From Jiella mangrovi (GTDB taxonomy: Bacteria > Pseudomonadota > Alphaproteobacteria > Rhizobiales > Rhizobiaceae): a stretch of 64,000 nt of DNA. The translations under genes and the position numbers were made by a program. The DNA is taken from positions 1 through 64,000 of the forward strand of contig NZ_JAGJCF010000010.1 in the NCBI RefSeq assembly GCF_017815135.1, given 5' to 3'. Shown piece by piece: positions 48,093-57,772 of the stretch. The notes under the pieces were generated by a model. It ran no database searches. It was not told where the DNA came from and saw only the letters and a list, made by a program, of their open reading frames with translations. Position 1 is the first letter of the stretch; every line of letters begins with the position of its first letter.

Positions 48093-48806
48093 ATGATGAT
48101 TGCCCGTATCGGCATGATGCTGATCCTCGGCGCCGTTTCGGCGATCGGACCAGTGAGCGGCGCGGCCGCACAATATCTCACCGACCACGACTTCCAGGAC
48201 TGGCAGACCGCGCAGCTGATCTTCGAGGAGGAGGAAGGTCCGCTCGCCGAGGCCCTTCAGGCTGCGACGAAGAGCCCTTACACCCATGTCGGCATCGTCA
48301 GGATCACCGGTGGCGGCCCGGTGGTTCTCGATACGAAGCCGGCGCTGTGGGAGAATTTCGTCGAGGAATTCATCGCGAACGGGGTCGGTGGCCATTATGC
48401 CGTCTACGAGGTTCGCGGCTTGTCCGGGGACGCGATCTTCACCCCCGCGCGGATGGCCAACGACTATCTCAACGCGCCGGACGATCCCTATCTGCGCCCC
48501 GGCGGCCCGGAGCTTTCCGGGGCCGAACTCGTCCAGCTCGTCTATCGATCGGTCGGCTATGAACTCGGGCGTTCCGTTCGGTTCGAGGATCTCGATATCG
48601 AGCGGCCGGAATTTCGGCGCTGGTTCGAGACCGTCTGGCGCGATCATCCCGATTGCACCGCGCGCTCCCTCGATCGCAAGGCCTGCCGGGCGCTCGTCGG
48701 GCGTCAGATGGTGCTCACCCCGGCGAGCATCGCGGCCGATCCGAAGGTGATCTGCGTCTGGTCGAATTTCGCGGCCGACAAAGGGCGGTGCCCGGGACCT
48801 CGGTAA
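48093..48806 (+). CDS. YiiX/YebB-like exported protein (permuted NlpC/P60 fold)
   Basis: A 237-residue protein with a signal peptide (MMIARIGMMLILGAVSAIG... to AAAQ, about residue 27). The segment SPYTHVGIVRITGGGPVVLDT matches the histidine strand of YiiX/YaeF-type cysteine hydrolases. The position where the family has a Cys-Ser-Glu-Leu-Val motif reads GAELVQLVY, so the nucleophile cysteine seems to be missing. Cysteines at the C-terminus (HPDCTARSLDRKAC, ICVWS) may form disulfides. It may be an inactive, perhaps binding, member; the assignment is moderate. Confidence 0.65.
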   Translation: MMIARIGMMLILGAVSAIGPVSGAAAQYLTDHDFQDWQTAQLIFEEEEGPLAEALQAATKSPYTHVGIVRITGGGPVVLDTKPALWENFVEEFIANGVGGHYAVYEVRGLSGDAIFTPARMANDYLNAPDDPYLRPGGPELSGAELVQLVYRSVGYELGRSVRFEDLDIERPEFRRWFETVWRDHPDCTARSLDRKACRALVGRQMVLTPASIAADPKVICVWSNFAADKGRCPGPR

Positions 48807-48910
48807 TCATGTTCCGATCCCGGCCAAAAGGGTGTATCGGGCCGGGGAGGGGACAGGTCCATGCCAATGATCCTGCCTCATGCCGGTATCGCCAATCGTC
48901 TCGGTGTTTC

Positions 48911-49948
48911 ATGCGCAATCTCTTCGCGGCCATCTTCCTCTCGATCACGGCCTTTGCCGTTCCGGCCATGGCGACGCCCGCCCTCGTCGTCGATGTCGGC
49001 AGCCGCGCGGTGCTTTATGCCGACGACGCCGGGCACCCCTGGTTTCCCGCCTCGACCACCAAGCTGATGACCGCGCTCGTCACCTTCGAGGCCTTGCAGG
49101 CGGGGGAGGTGACGCTGGACACCCCCGTCGTCATGACGCCCAAGGCAATGAGCCAGAAGTCGCTGCATGCCGGCCTCAGCGTCGGCCGGGGGATGCGGCT
49201 GGAGGATGCCCTCTACGCCGCCTTTGCGGGGTCGGCCAACGAGGTCGCCGTGGCGTTGTCGCAGACCGTGGCCGGAAGCGAGGCGGCCTTCGTCGAGCGG
49301 ATGAACGCTGCGGCCGAACGCCTCGGTATGACCGCCAGCCATTTCGCCAATGCCAATGGCCTGTTCGATCCCTCCCAGCACGTCTCGGCGCGCGATCTCG
49401 CCATCCTGGCGATGACCATCAATCAGCGATTTCCCCAGTATCGGCAGATCTTCCGCACCGCGCGGGTGGTGATCGACGGCAAGGCGGTCGATTCCTTCAA
49501 CGAGCTTCTCACCCGCTATCCCGGCGCCGTCGGGATGAAGACTGGATTTCTGTGCGCCTCCGGCCGCAACCTCGTCGGGATCGCCGAGCGCGACGATCGC
49601 CGCATCATGGTGGTGCTGCTCGGCGCGACGACGGACAGGGAGCGCGCGGAGCGCGCCGCCAAGCTCCTCGACGAGGCGTTTTCGGGCAAGCTGCAGCCGA
49701 TCGGCAAGACGATCGACGAGATCGCCGATCAGCCGAACGAGGCGCCGCCGGACATGCGGATGAAACTGTGCAGCGACCAGACCGCGCCCTACGAGGCGGC
49801 GCGCGATGCGCTCTATCCGATGGGGCTGCCGGGCCACGAGAGCTATCTCGGCCCCGCAACGGAGCCGGCGACCCATGTCGTTCACACCTTCGAAGCCGAT
49901 CCGAACGGGCGCGTTCCGGTCCCGACGCCGCGCCCGGAAGCCGGCTAG
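48911..49948 (+). CDS. D-alanyl-D-alanine carboxypeptidase (PBP5/6-like, class C low-molecular-weight PBP)
   Basis: A 345-residue periplasmic enzyme that trims the terminal D-alanine of peptidoglycan pentapeptides. It has a signal peptide (to about AMAT, residue 21) and all three active-site motifs: STTK (48-51), SAN (108-110) and KTG (210-212). The C-terminal beta domain and membrane anchor helix of classical PBP5 are not obvious; the end is P/R-rich (VPVPTPRPEAG). Start ATG 48911. Confidence 0.93.
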   Translation: MRNLFAAIFLSITAFAVPAMATPALVVDVGSRAVLYADDAGHPWFPASTTKLMTALVTFEALQAGEVTLDTPVVMTPKAMSQKSLHAGLSVGRGMRLEDALYAAFAGSANEVAVALSQTVAGSEAAFVERMNAAAERLGMTASHFANANGLFDPSQHVSARDLAILAMTINQRFPQYRQIFRTARVVIDGKAVDSFNELLTRYPGAVGMKTGFLCASGRNLVGIAERDDRRIMVVLLGATTDRERAERAAKLLDEAFSGKLQPIGKTIDEIADQPNEAPPDMRMKLCSDQTAPYEAARDALYPMGLPGHESYLGPATEPATHVVHTFEADPNGRVPVPTPRPEAG

Positions 49949-50168
49949 ACGGCAGGCCCCGACCGCTGCGGTCATGAGTGAAGCCGGCGATCCGGTCGGC
50001 ATTCTCCTTAGTATCGAACGTCAGGCTGGTCAGGGTTCGGCGGCCGAGCTTTCGTCAGATTGGCGGACGGGAGGGCGATCGGGATTTCATCGGCCGCAGC
50101 TCGTTCTGCTCGTGACGAGGTCGTCATTGCCTGTTGCCCTTGGCGGCCATTTCGTGAAGATGCGAGGC

Positions 50169-50420
50169 ATGAGCGGCAAACCATCCGAAGACGAGCGCCA
50201 GCGCGAGGCCAAGGCCATTCTCGAACGCGTGCGCCAGGAGACCGACCCGCAGATCGGGGCGCACACCCAGGCGGCGCTGACGCGAACCGGCGATCACTTC
50301 ATGGCGCGGGACGTCGATCAGTCCGACAGGATCGAGGTTCTCGGCTCGCGCATCGGGCGGATCGCCAGCATCGGCGGCTTCATCGTCCTGGCGCTGATTC
50401 TCGCCAACCACTTTTCTTAA
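50169..50420 (+). CDS. Small predicted membrane-anchored protein upstream of pdxY
   Basis: An 83-residue protein with a charged N-terminal part (MSGKPSEDERQREAKAILERV) and a C-terminal hydrophobic segment (IASIGGFIVLALILANHF). It is probably tail-anchored in the inner membrane. ATG 50160 would add three residues. It ends 11 bases before pdxY, so the two are probably cotranscribed. Function unknown. Confidence 0.72.
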   Translation: MSGKPSEDERQREAKAILERVRQETDPQIGAHTQAALTRTGDHFMARDVDQSDRIEVLGSRIGRIASIGGFIVLALILANHFS

Positions 50421-50431
50421 GGCACGGCGCG

Positions 50432-51322
50432 ATGACGAAAGACGGCAATCCGGCCGGTGACCGGCAAGCGGTGATCTCGATCGCGAGCCACGTCGTGCGC
50501 GGAACGGTGGGCAATCGCGCCGCGGCCTTTGCGCTGGAATCGCTCGGGTTTCCCGTCTGGTCGGTGCCGACGGTGACGCTGCCCTGGCATCCGGGCCATG
50601 GCGCATCGACGCGGATCGTGCCGCCTGAAGCAGATTTCGCCGCGATGATGGCGGAGCTTGCGCAGTCGCCCTGGCTCGGCGAGGTCGGCGCCGTCCTGGT
50701 CGGCTATTTCGGGGCCAGCCACCAGGTCGAGCCGGTGGCGCAATTGGTCGAGGCGGTCCGCAGGAAGAACCCCGGAGCAATCGTCCTGTGCGATCCGGCG
50801 ACCGGCGATGGCGGCCGCCTCTATCAGCCCCGCGAGACGCTGGAGGCGACGCGCGACAGGCTTCTGCCGCTCGCCGATATCGCGACGCCCAACCGGTTCG
50901 AACTGGAGTTTCTGACCGGGCTCGACCTCACCGACAATCGAGAGCTCATCGAGGCAGCGAGCGCGCTCGGGCCGCGCACCGTCGTCGTCACCTCGGCCTT
51001 CGCCATGTTGCGGGGCGGCACCGGCAACCTTCTCGTCGACGACCGCGACGTCATGCTCGCCGAACACCGGCTGATCGAGAACGCCCCGAAGGGCCTGGGC
51101 GATCTGACCTCGGCGGTGTTTCTCGCCCGCATCCTTTCGGGCGCCACGCCGGAGAAGGCGCTGCAGTCGACCACGGCGACGGTGTTCGAGCTCCTTGCCC
51201 GCACGATCAAGCGCGGCGCCGACGAACTGACCATCGAGACCGATCTCGACAGCCTGAGGCATCCGATGGCCATGGTCCAGATGCGCCGGCTCGGCCGCTC
51301 GGTGCCGAAGCAGCCGGCTTGA
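50432..51322 (+). CDS. pdxY: Pyridoxal kinase
   Basis: Phosphorylates pyridoxal in the B6 salvage pathway. The 296-residue ribokinase-fold protein shows SIASHVVRGTVGNRAAAFALESLG at the substrate-binding N-terminus, CDPATGDGGRLY, TPNRFELEFLTG and the C-terminal GLGDLTSAVFLARIL, where the anion-hole GxGD is formed. All expected residues are present. A shorter membrane-protein gene precedes it. Confidence 0.92.
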   Translation: MTKDGNPAGDRQAVISIASHVVRGTVGNRAAAFALESLGFPVWSVPTVTLPWHPGHGASTRIVPPEADFAAMMAELAQSPWLGEVGAVLVGYFGASHQVEPVAQLVEAVRRKNPGAIVLCDPATGDGGRLYQPRETLEATRDRLLPLADIATPNRFELEFLTGLDLTDNRELIEAASALGPRTVVVTSAFAMLRGGTGNLLVDDRDVMLAEHRLIENAPKGLGDLTSAVFLARILSGATPEKALQSTTATVFELLARTIKRGADELTIETDLDSLRHPMAMVQMRRLGRSVPKQPA

Positions 51323-51455
51323 CCGTTGACGGGACCGCTTCCTCTTGTTGCCAAGCTGGGGATTTGCGCTTATTTGTTGCATTGCGGTTGGGAGAACTGC
51401 CTTTGCAGTTCGTCGAGGCGATTGCTTCGCCCGGCCGCCTTTCAACGCGAGGCCG

Positions 51456-52196
51456 ATGTATCTGCTGTATCTGGACGATTCCGGCTCATCAGGAAATGCC
51501 GCCGATGGGCATGTCATCCTGGCGGGATTCGCCGTTTTCGAGCGTCAGCCGCATTGGCTTTCCCTTCAGCTAGACGATTTGGCGCGGGAAATTTGGCCGC
51601 AGAATCCTGATGGTTTGGAGTTTCGGGGAGCTGACATTTTCAGCGGCAAGAGACACTGGCGTGGTGTCGGCAAGGTTCAGCGTTTAGATTGCTATCGCCG
51701 CGCTTTGAGCATTCTTGGAACGTCGCGGCTTGTGCATGTCTTCGGCATTGCAGTCCATAAGGCTTCGGTGTCTCCGGACGATCCGATGGAGCGGGCGTTC
51801 GAGGAGATCGCAAACCGTTTCGACCGTTTCCTCGGCCGCTTGCACAGGCAGAACAATACGCAGCGCGGTCTGATTGTTCTCGACAAGTCGTCTTATGGGA
51901 CGTCTCTTCAGGGACTGGCCACAAATTTTCGTTCTGTCGGACACCGATGGGGCCAGCTTTTCAATCTCACGGATGTGCCGTTATTCGTCGATTCTCGAGC
52001 GACCCGGCTCATCCAGTATGCCGACATGGTTGCCTATGCGCTGCGGCGCTACTACGAAAACGGACAATCGGAATATTTCGACCTGATCAGTAGGCGTTTT
52101 GATGCGCAGGGTGGCGTTGTGCACGGCCTTGCCCATCTGGTCAGGCCCGAGAATGCGTGTCATTGCCAAGCATGCCGGCAGCGCGTTCGGAACTAG
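51456..52196 (+). CDS. DUF3800 domain protein
   Basis: A 246-residue protein starting MYLLYLDDSGSSGNAADGHVILAGF, the hallmark N-terminus of DUF3800, followed by LIVLDKSSYG and DSRATRLIQYADMVAYALRRYYENG. These acidic residues suggest an RNase-H-like nuclease fold. DUF3800 genes are scattered by horizontal transfer and often lie near defence or mobile genes. Base composition here is visibly less GC-rich and codon use less biased than in neighbours, supporting recent acquisition. No partner gene is adjacent; the flanking genes are housekeeping. ATG 51456 is chosen at the conserved start. Confidence 0.85.
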   Translation: MYLLYLDDSGSSGNAADGHVILAGFAVFERQPHWLSLQLDDLAREIWPQNPDGLEFRGADIFSGKRHWRGVGKVQRLDCYRRALSILGTSRLVHVFGIAVHKASVSPDDPMERAFEEIANRFDRFLGRLHRQNNTQRGLIVLDKSSYGTSLQGLATNFRSVGHRWGQLFNLTDVPLFVDSRATRLIQYADMVAYALRRYYENGQSEYFDLISRRFDAQGGVVHGLAHLVRPENACHCQACRQRVRN

Positions 52197-52208
52197 GACC
52201 CTTAGTAT

Positions 52209-52856
52209 ATGGCGAAACGTCTCCCCGATCATCTGATGGCAGGCTACAATTCCTTCATCGCCAAGCGTTTGCCGGGCGAGCGGCAGCTGTTTCGCGAGCT
52301 TGCCGACAAGGGACAGCATCCCAAGACGATGGTGATCGCCTGCTGCGATTCCCGGACCGCGCCGGAAACGCTTTTCGACTGTGCACCGGGCGATATCTTC
52401 GTGGTGCGCAACGTCGCCAATCTCGTCCCCCCTTACGAGCCGGACGGCGAGTATCACTCGACCTCCGCGGCGCTGGAATTTGCCGTCAATTCGCTGAAGG
52501 TCGAGCACATCGTCATTCTCGGCCACGGCAATTGCGGCGGCATCCACGCTGCGCTGTCGCCATCGGCCGAGCCGCTGTCCTCCGGCGATTTCATTGGCCG
52601 CTGGATGAGCCTGCTCGATCCAGCGGCCAAGGCCGTCGGCGCCAACGAGCTGATGACCGGGCGCGAGCGGCAATCGGCACTGGAGCGAATCGCCATTCGC
52701 TACTCGCTGAAGAACCTGCGCAGCTTCCCCTTCATCGCCGCCTTGGAGGCGGAGGGAAAGATCACGCTGCACGGCGCCTGGGTGGACATTTCGTCCGGTG
52801 CGCTCTGGGCGATGGATCCGGAGAGTGGCGATTTTTCGATGACGACCGAGGAGTAG
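52209..52856 (+). CDS. Beta-class carbonic anhydrase
   Basis: Interconverts CO2 and bicarbonate. The 215-residue cytoplasmic enzyme has the beta-class zinc site: CCDSR (zinc-ligand Cys45, with Asp47 and Arg49), and HGNC with His106 and Cys109. It follows the DUF3800 gene by 12 bases but probably has its own history, since its base composition matches the host. Confidence 0.95.
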   Translation: MAKRLPDHLMAGYNSFIAKRLPGERQLFRELADKGQHPKTMVIACCDSRTAPETLFDCAPGDIFVVRNVANLVPPYEPDGEYHSTSAALEFAVNSLKVEHIVILGHGNCGGIHAALSPSAEPLSSGDFIGRWMSLLDPAAKAVGANELMTGRERQSALERIAIRYSLKNLRSFPFIAALEAEGKITLHGAWVDISSGALWAMDPESGDFSMTTEE

Positions 52857-53067
52857 GGCCGGCGTTTCTTTACGCCCGAAGGTCGATGCCGACGCCGATC
52901 GTTGCATATCGGCGATGGTGGCGGTGGATTCTCGTGCAAAGAAGCGGCCATCTGTCGCGTTTTGATACATTGATGCCTTGCGCAGCAGCCAACGCGTCCG
53001 CTTTACTGAGGACGACAACATCGACAGGCCGCCCGTGCGGGCCTGATCGTTCCGGGGAATTGATTTC

Positions 53068-53643
<576 letters not shown>

Positions 53644-53704
53644 GCCACACCGCGACGTCGGATTCGCGTCTGTCGGACGCGCGTGCTGAAAATCGCAAAT
53701 GGGA

Positions 53705-53733
53705 GGGTCGCCGGTTTCGCCGGCGGCCCTTTT
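53705..53733 (+). terminator. Rho-independent terminator after the Omp19-like gene
   Basis: GGGTCGCCGG, loop TTTCG, CCGGCGGCCC (one G-T pair), then TTTT. It lies about 60 bases after the stop codon. Confidence 0.8.
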
Positions 53734-53884
53734 CACGTTTTGCCGGCCGCTCATCGAACTGTTGGGGATCGGCAAACGGTTGTTCTTGTGCGCGCGGCGA
53801 CAATAATGCTGCATTGCAAAGACGCGCAAAGCCGCGTCCGCACTCTTGCCGGTCGACGAACGAGACGAAGGAACCGACGAACCG

Positions 53885-55063
53885 ATGGCCCCCAGCGCAA
53901 CCGTCGAACCCAAGTCGCGGCAAGGCCCGGTCCGCTCCGCGCTGGAGCGGCTGATCCAGTCCGGCGAGATCGAGAGCGATCCGATCCAGCGACGGCTGGC
54001 CGACCGGCTCGACGCTCTCGACCGGCGCCTTTCGGCGGAGGTCGGAGCCTCCAAGAAGAGCGCGCTCGGCTGGCTTTTCGGCCAAAAGCGCGATGCCGAC
54101 CCGGTGAAAGGGCTTTACGTCTATGGCGACGTCGGCCGGGGCAAGACCATGCTGATGGACATGTTCTTCCGTCAGAGCTCGGTCGCGGCAAAGCGCCGGG
54201 TGCATTTTCACGCCCTCATGGGCGAGGTGCACGAGCTGATCGGCGAACACCGGCGGGCCCACAAGAACGGCGAGGTGAAGGGCGACGATCCTATCCCGCC
54301 GGTCGCGGCCAGAATCGCGGAAAAATCCAGGCTCTTGTGCTTCGACGAATTCACCGTGACCGACATCGCCGACGCGATGATCCTGTCGCGGCTGTTCAAG
54401 GCCCTGTTCGCCAACGGCCTCGTTCTCGTTGCGACATCGAACGTCGCGCCCGACGATCTTTATCCCGACGGGCTCAACAGGCCGCTCTTCCTGCCCTTCG
54501 TGAAGGTGCTCAAGGAGCATGCCGAAGTGTTCGAGCTAGCCGGGGAGGAGGATTATCGGCTGGCGTTTCTGGGCGAGGAGGACATTTATGTCGAGACCTC
54601 CGATCCGGCTGCCGGCCAGCGCATCGACGCGGCATGGGAGCGCCTTCTCGACGGTTCGAAGGAGACGACGGCCTCATTGTCGGTGAAGGGGCGTACCATT
54701 CCCGTTCCGCGGGCCGGAAACGGCGCTGCCCGGTTTGCCTTCGACGATCTTTTGAAGCGGCCGCTGGGATCCCAGGACTATCTCGCCCTTGCCCAGCGCT
54801 TTCACACGATCCTCGTCGAGAACGTTCCGGTAATGGACGAGGCCGAGCGGAACGAGGCCAAGCGGTTCATCACTCTGGTCGACACCTTCTATGATGCCGG
54901 CAAAAGGCTCGTCGTTTCGGCGGACGCTCCCGCGAACGAGCTCTATCAGGGACGTTCGGGCACCGAAGCCTTCGAGTTCGACCGAACCACGTCGCGTCTC
55001 TTCGAGATGCGTTCGCGGGAGTATCTCGAGAAGGCGAGCGCCAGAGAAGACGCGCGGAGCTGA
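53885..55063 (+). CDS. zapE: Cell-division ATPase ZapE (AFG1-like)
   Basis: A 392-residue AFG1/ZapE-type ATPase. In other bacteria it modulates the FtsZ ring and in mitochondria it handles respiratory-chain proteins. Walker A is GDVGRGKTML (81-90), Walker B lies in RLLCFDEF, and further AFG1 landmarks are VLVATSNVAPDDLYPDGLNR and FLPFVKVLKEHAEVFEL. ATG 53885 is used; an in-frame TTG at 53846 is less likely. It is encoded alone, between the Omp19-like gene and DUF1328. Confidence 0.9.
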   Translation: MAPSATVEPKSRQGPVRSALERLIQSGEIESDPIQRRLADRLDALDRRLSAEVGASKKSALGWLFGQKRDADPVKGLYVYGDVGRGKTMLMDMFFRQSSVAAKRRVHFHALMGEVHELIGEHRRAHKNGEVKGDDPIPPVAARIAEKSRLLCFDEFTVTDIADAMILSRLFKALFANGLVLVATSNVAPDDLYPDGLNRPLFLPFVKVLKEHAEVFELAGEEDYRLAFLGEEDIYVETSDPAAGQRIDAAWERLLDGSKETTASLSVKGRTIPVPRAGNGAARFAFDDLLKRPLGSQDYLALAQRFHTILVENVPVMDEAERNEAKRFITLVDTFYDAGKRLVVSADAPANELYQGRSGTEAFEFDRTTSRLFEMRSREYLEKASAREDARS

Positions 55064-55173
55064 TTGCGGCGCATACGCGCCATTGCGGGCCGGATGCGAA
55101 AGGTCGGCGACAGCCGCGAGGACGCGTGATCATTGTGTCGGAAACGAACGGTCGAGCGCGTGCGGCGCAAAGA

Positions 55174-55207
55174 AAAAGCCGCCCCGTCGCAAGACGGAGC
55201 GGCTTTT
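55174..55207 (-). terminator. Rho-independent terminator after DUF1328 gene
   Basis: On the minus strand AAAAGCCGCTCCGTC, loop TTGC, GACGGGGCGGCTTTTT. It lies 23 bases after the stop codon. The A-run on the other side lets it also end the zapE transcript. Confidence 0.9.
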
Positions 55208-55230
55208 GTGATGCGGACTGGTACAGCCGA

Positions 55231-55395
55231 TCAGAGCGCGCGGCGGCGACCGAAGATCAGCGACAGCACGAAGAGCACGATCGCGACGAAGAAAATGATC
55301 TTGGCGATGCCGACGGCTGTGCCGGCAATACCGCCGAAGCCAAGAACAGCCGCGATCAAGGCGACCACGAGGAAAGTAATTGCCCAACCGATCAT
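55231..55395 (-). CDS. DUF1328-family small membrane protein
   Basis: A 54-residue peptide that begins [21 protein letters not shown] and ends [16 protein letters not shown]. It consists of two hydrophobic helices joined by a glycine-rich turn, the standard DUF1328 (YtjA-like) form. The coding frame is complete, and an excellent terminator follows. Relatives are abundant in alphaproteobacteria and often stress-induced, with unknown role. Confidence 0.9.
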   Translation of the reverse strand: MIGWAITFLVVALIAAVLGFGGIAGTAVGIAKIIFFVAIVLFVLSLIFGRRRAL

Positions 55396-55599
55396 GGCTG
55401 GTACTCCTTTTCACGAAGATTTTTGTTGCCTCGGAAACGGACTGCCAGCGGTAAAGGTTGCAAGCCTGCGAACAATTCTTTTTCGGCAGCCATCAAGAAA
55501 CGTCCGGCGAAGGATGACGATCGCCCAATGGGCCGGATGCGATACGGGCGAGCCATCGGCCCGCCCGGGTCCTGTCGTCCGATGATCGGGAACGGCGGG

Positions 55600-57426
55600 T
55601 CACCGTCCGAGGTGGTGGGTTTCCTGCTGGCCCCAGACCGGCGTCGCAATCCCCTCCATCCGCGCCTTCAGCTGCAAGGCGAGATAGAGCGAGTAGTGCC
55701 GTGACTGGTGCAGGTTGCCGCCGTGGAACCACAGATGCTCGACCTGTGTCGGCTTCCACATATTGCGCTGCTCGCCCTCCCAGGGGCCGGGATCCTTTGG
55801 CGTATCCGAGCCGAGGCCCCAGACCTTGCCGACCTTGTCGGCCGCTTCCTGGCTGACGAGATCGGCGACCCAGCCGTTCATCGACCCGTAGCCGGTGGCA
55901 TAGACGATGAGGTCGGCCGGCAGTTCGGTGCCGTCGGCGAGCTTCACGCCGGTCTCGGTGATCTCCTCGACCTGGCCGGCCTTCAGCTTGATCTTGCCGT
56001 CGATGATCAGCTGCGAGGCGCCGACGTCGATATAGTAGCCCGAGCCGCGCCTCAGATACTTCATGAACAGGCCGGAGCCGTCGGCGCCGAAATCGAGCTG
56101 GAAACCGGCCTTCTCCAGCGCGTCGTAGAAGGCTTTGTCGACCTCGCGGATCTTGTCGTAGATCGGGATCTGGAACTCGTGCAGGATCCGGTAGGGGATC
56201 GAGGCGAAGATCATGTCCGCCTTGTGGGTGTCGATCCCCGCCTTCAGCGCCCGCTCCGAATAAAGATCGCCGAGGCCGTATTCCATCAAGGGGTCCGAGC
56301 GGACGATGTGGGTGGTCGAGCGCTGCACCATGGTAACGTCGGCACCCGCTTCGTAGAGTGCCGCGCATATGTCATGGGCCGAATTGTTCGAGCCGACGAC
56401 GACGACGGTCTTGCCCTTGTAGGCGTCCGGACCCGGATGCTGGGATGAATGCTGCTGCTCGCCCTTGAACCGGTCCATGCCGGGAAATTTCGGCATGTTG
56501 GGCTTGGCCGACATGCCGGTGGCGAAGACCAGTTCCTTCGGCCGGAGTGTCACCTCCTCGCCGTCGCGGTCGACCACGACCTCCCACTCGCCTTTGGCTT
56601 CGTCGTAGCGGGCGCTCCTGGCCGTCGTCTTCGACCAGTAGTTCAGCTCCATCACCCGCGCATACATTTCCAGCCAGTCACCGATCTTGTCCTTGGGGGC
56701 GAAGACCGGCCAGTTCTTCGGAAACTGGATGTAGGGCAGGTGGTCGTACCAGACCGGATCGTGCAGGCAGAGCGACTTGTACCGCTTGCGCCAGGAATCG
56801 CCGGGCTTGTCGTTCTTTTCGACGACGATCGTCGGAACCCCGAGCTGGCGCAGCCGCGCGGCGAGCGCGATGCCGCCCTGGCCGCCGCCGATGATCACCG
56901 TGAAAGGCTGGGTGCCATAGCCGAGATCGCGCGCCTCTGCCTCGCGCTTTTCCAGCCAGCTCTTGCGGTTGGGATCGGAGCCGTGTTCGGCACCCATAGG
57001 CCGGCGCTCGCTCATCGGCTCCTCGAAGCCCTTGAGCTCGGTCATGGCGGTGAGGAAGGTCCAGGCCTTGCCGTCCTTCAGCCGCATGACGCCTTCGCCG
57101 CGGGCGACGTCGGTCTCGAAGGTGAAGAAGCCGGTGGCGACGCCGCCCTCTTCGCTCGGCTCCTCGGAAAGCTGGAAGTTTCGCGGCTTTACGCCGTCAA
57201 GGACGGCCGTGAGCATCTCCTTGATTCCATCGGGATTTTCGACGGTCTTGATATTCCAGGTAAACGCGATGAGATCGCGCCAGAAGCTCGTCGCCGCGAA
57301 CATCGACGCCGCCTTGCCGGCATCTTTCGCGGCGAGGGCCGCCTCGAAATCCGAAAGCCAGGCTTCGGCCTTCGCACGCGCAGCACTCGCCGTCCCTGCG
57401 GACGGTCGTTCCAGGGTCTCGCTCAT
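55600..57426 (-). CDS. Flavin-containing monooxygenase with N-terminal SnoaL-like domain
   Basis: A 608-residue protein. Residues about 15-135 form an NTF2/SnoaL-like domain (AKAEAWLSDFEAALAAKDAGKAASMFAATSFWRD). The remainder is an FAD monooxygenase: FAD motif IIGGGQGGIALAARL (GxGxxG at 180-185), CLHDPVWYDHLPYIQFPKNWPVF, and a second dinucleotide motif VVVVGSNNSAHDICAAL for NADPH. The late motif IVYATGYGSMNGWV is typical of FMO and Baeyer-Villiger relatives. ATG 57426 has GGGGAGG upstream. Substrate unknown; the fused small domain may bind it. Confidence 0.9.
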   Translation of the reverse strand: MSETLERPSAGTASAARAKAEAWLSDFEAALAAKDAGKAASMFAATSFWRDLIAFTWNIKTVENPDGIKEMLTAVLDGVKPRNFQLSEEPSEEGGVATGFFTFETDVARGEGVMRLKDGKAWTFLTAMTELKGFEEPMSERRPMGAEHGSDPNRKSWLEKREAEARDLGYGTQPFTVIIGGGQGGIALAARLRQLGVPTIVVEKNDKPGDSWRKRYKSLCLHDPVWYDHLPYIQFPKNWPVFAPKDKIGDWLEMYARVMELNYWSKTTARSARYDEAKGEWEVVVDRDGEEVTLRPKELVFATGMSAKPNMPKFPGMDRFKGEQQHSSQHPGPDAYKGKTVVVVGSNNSAHDICAALYEAGADVTMVQRSTTHIVRSDPLMEYGLGDLYSERALKAGIDTHKADMIFASIPYRILHEFQIPIYDKIREVDKAFYDALEKAGFQLDFGADGSGLFMKYLRRGSGYYIDVGASQLIIDGKIKLKAGQVEEITETGVKLADGTELPADLIVYATGYGSMNGWVADLVSQEAADKVGKVWGLGSDTPKDPGPWEGEQRNMWKPTQVEHLWFHGGNLHQSRHYSLYLALQLKARMEGIATPVWGQQETHHLGR

Positions 57427-57772
57427 TTTTCCTCCCCTTTGACTGATGGTGGCGCGTGGATGGACGCGCCGATCACCGGCCGGATCCCTTTTGACCATCG
57501 CCGGACCTCCGCCTATGGCTGGCGGTTTCAGGGGCCCGGCTTCTCCCGGCCGAAGGTCTTCACGAGGGGAGTTTGCGCCGACGCAGGGGCGCGCGCAAGA
57601 CGGCACCGTTTCGACGGCATCGGCCCGAAAACCGGAATCGGTTTTCTGACGAGTACGATGCGGCGCTTGAGACGCTGCGAGCAACGAGTCGCCGCTGCCG
57701 AAACGAAAAAAGCGCCGCGCAAGCAACTGCACGGCGCCTCGACGGACGGACTGTGTTGGTCTTTGGCGAAGC
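57427..57772. other. Intergenic region with terminator for the upstream small gene
   Basis: No gene is supported here. It contains the terminator listed at 57705-57737 and presumably the promoter of the monooxygenase. Confidence 0.45.
57705..57737 (-). terminator. Rho-independent terminator after small exported protein gene
   Basis: On the minus strand GCGCCGTGCA, loop GTTGCT, TGCGCGGCGC (one mismatch), then TTTTTTCG. It lies 36 bases after the stop codon at 57773. Confidence 0.82.
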
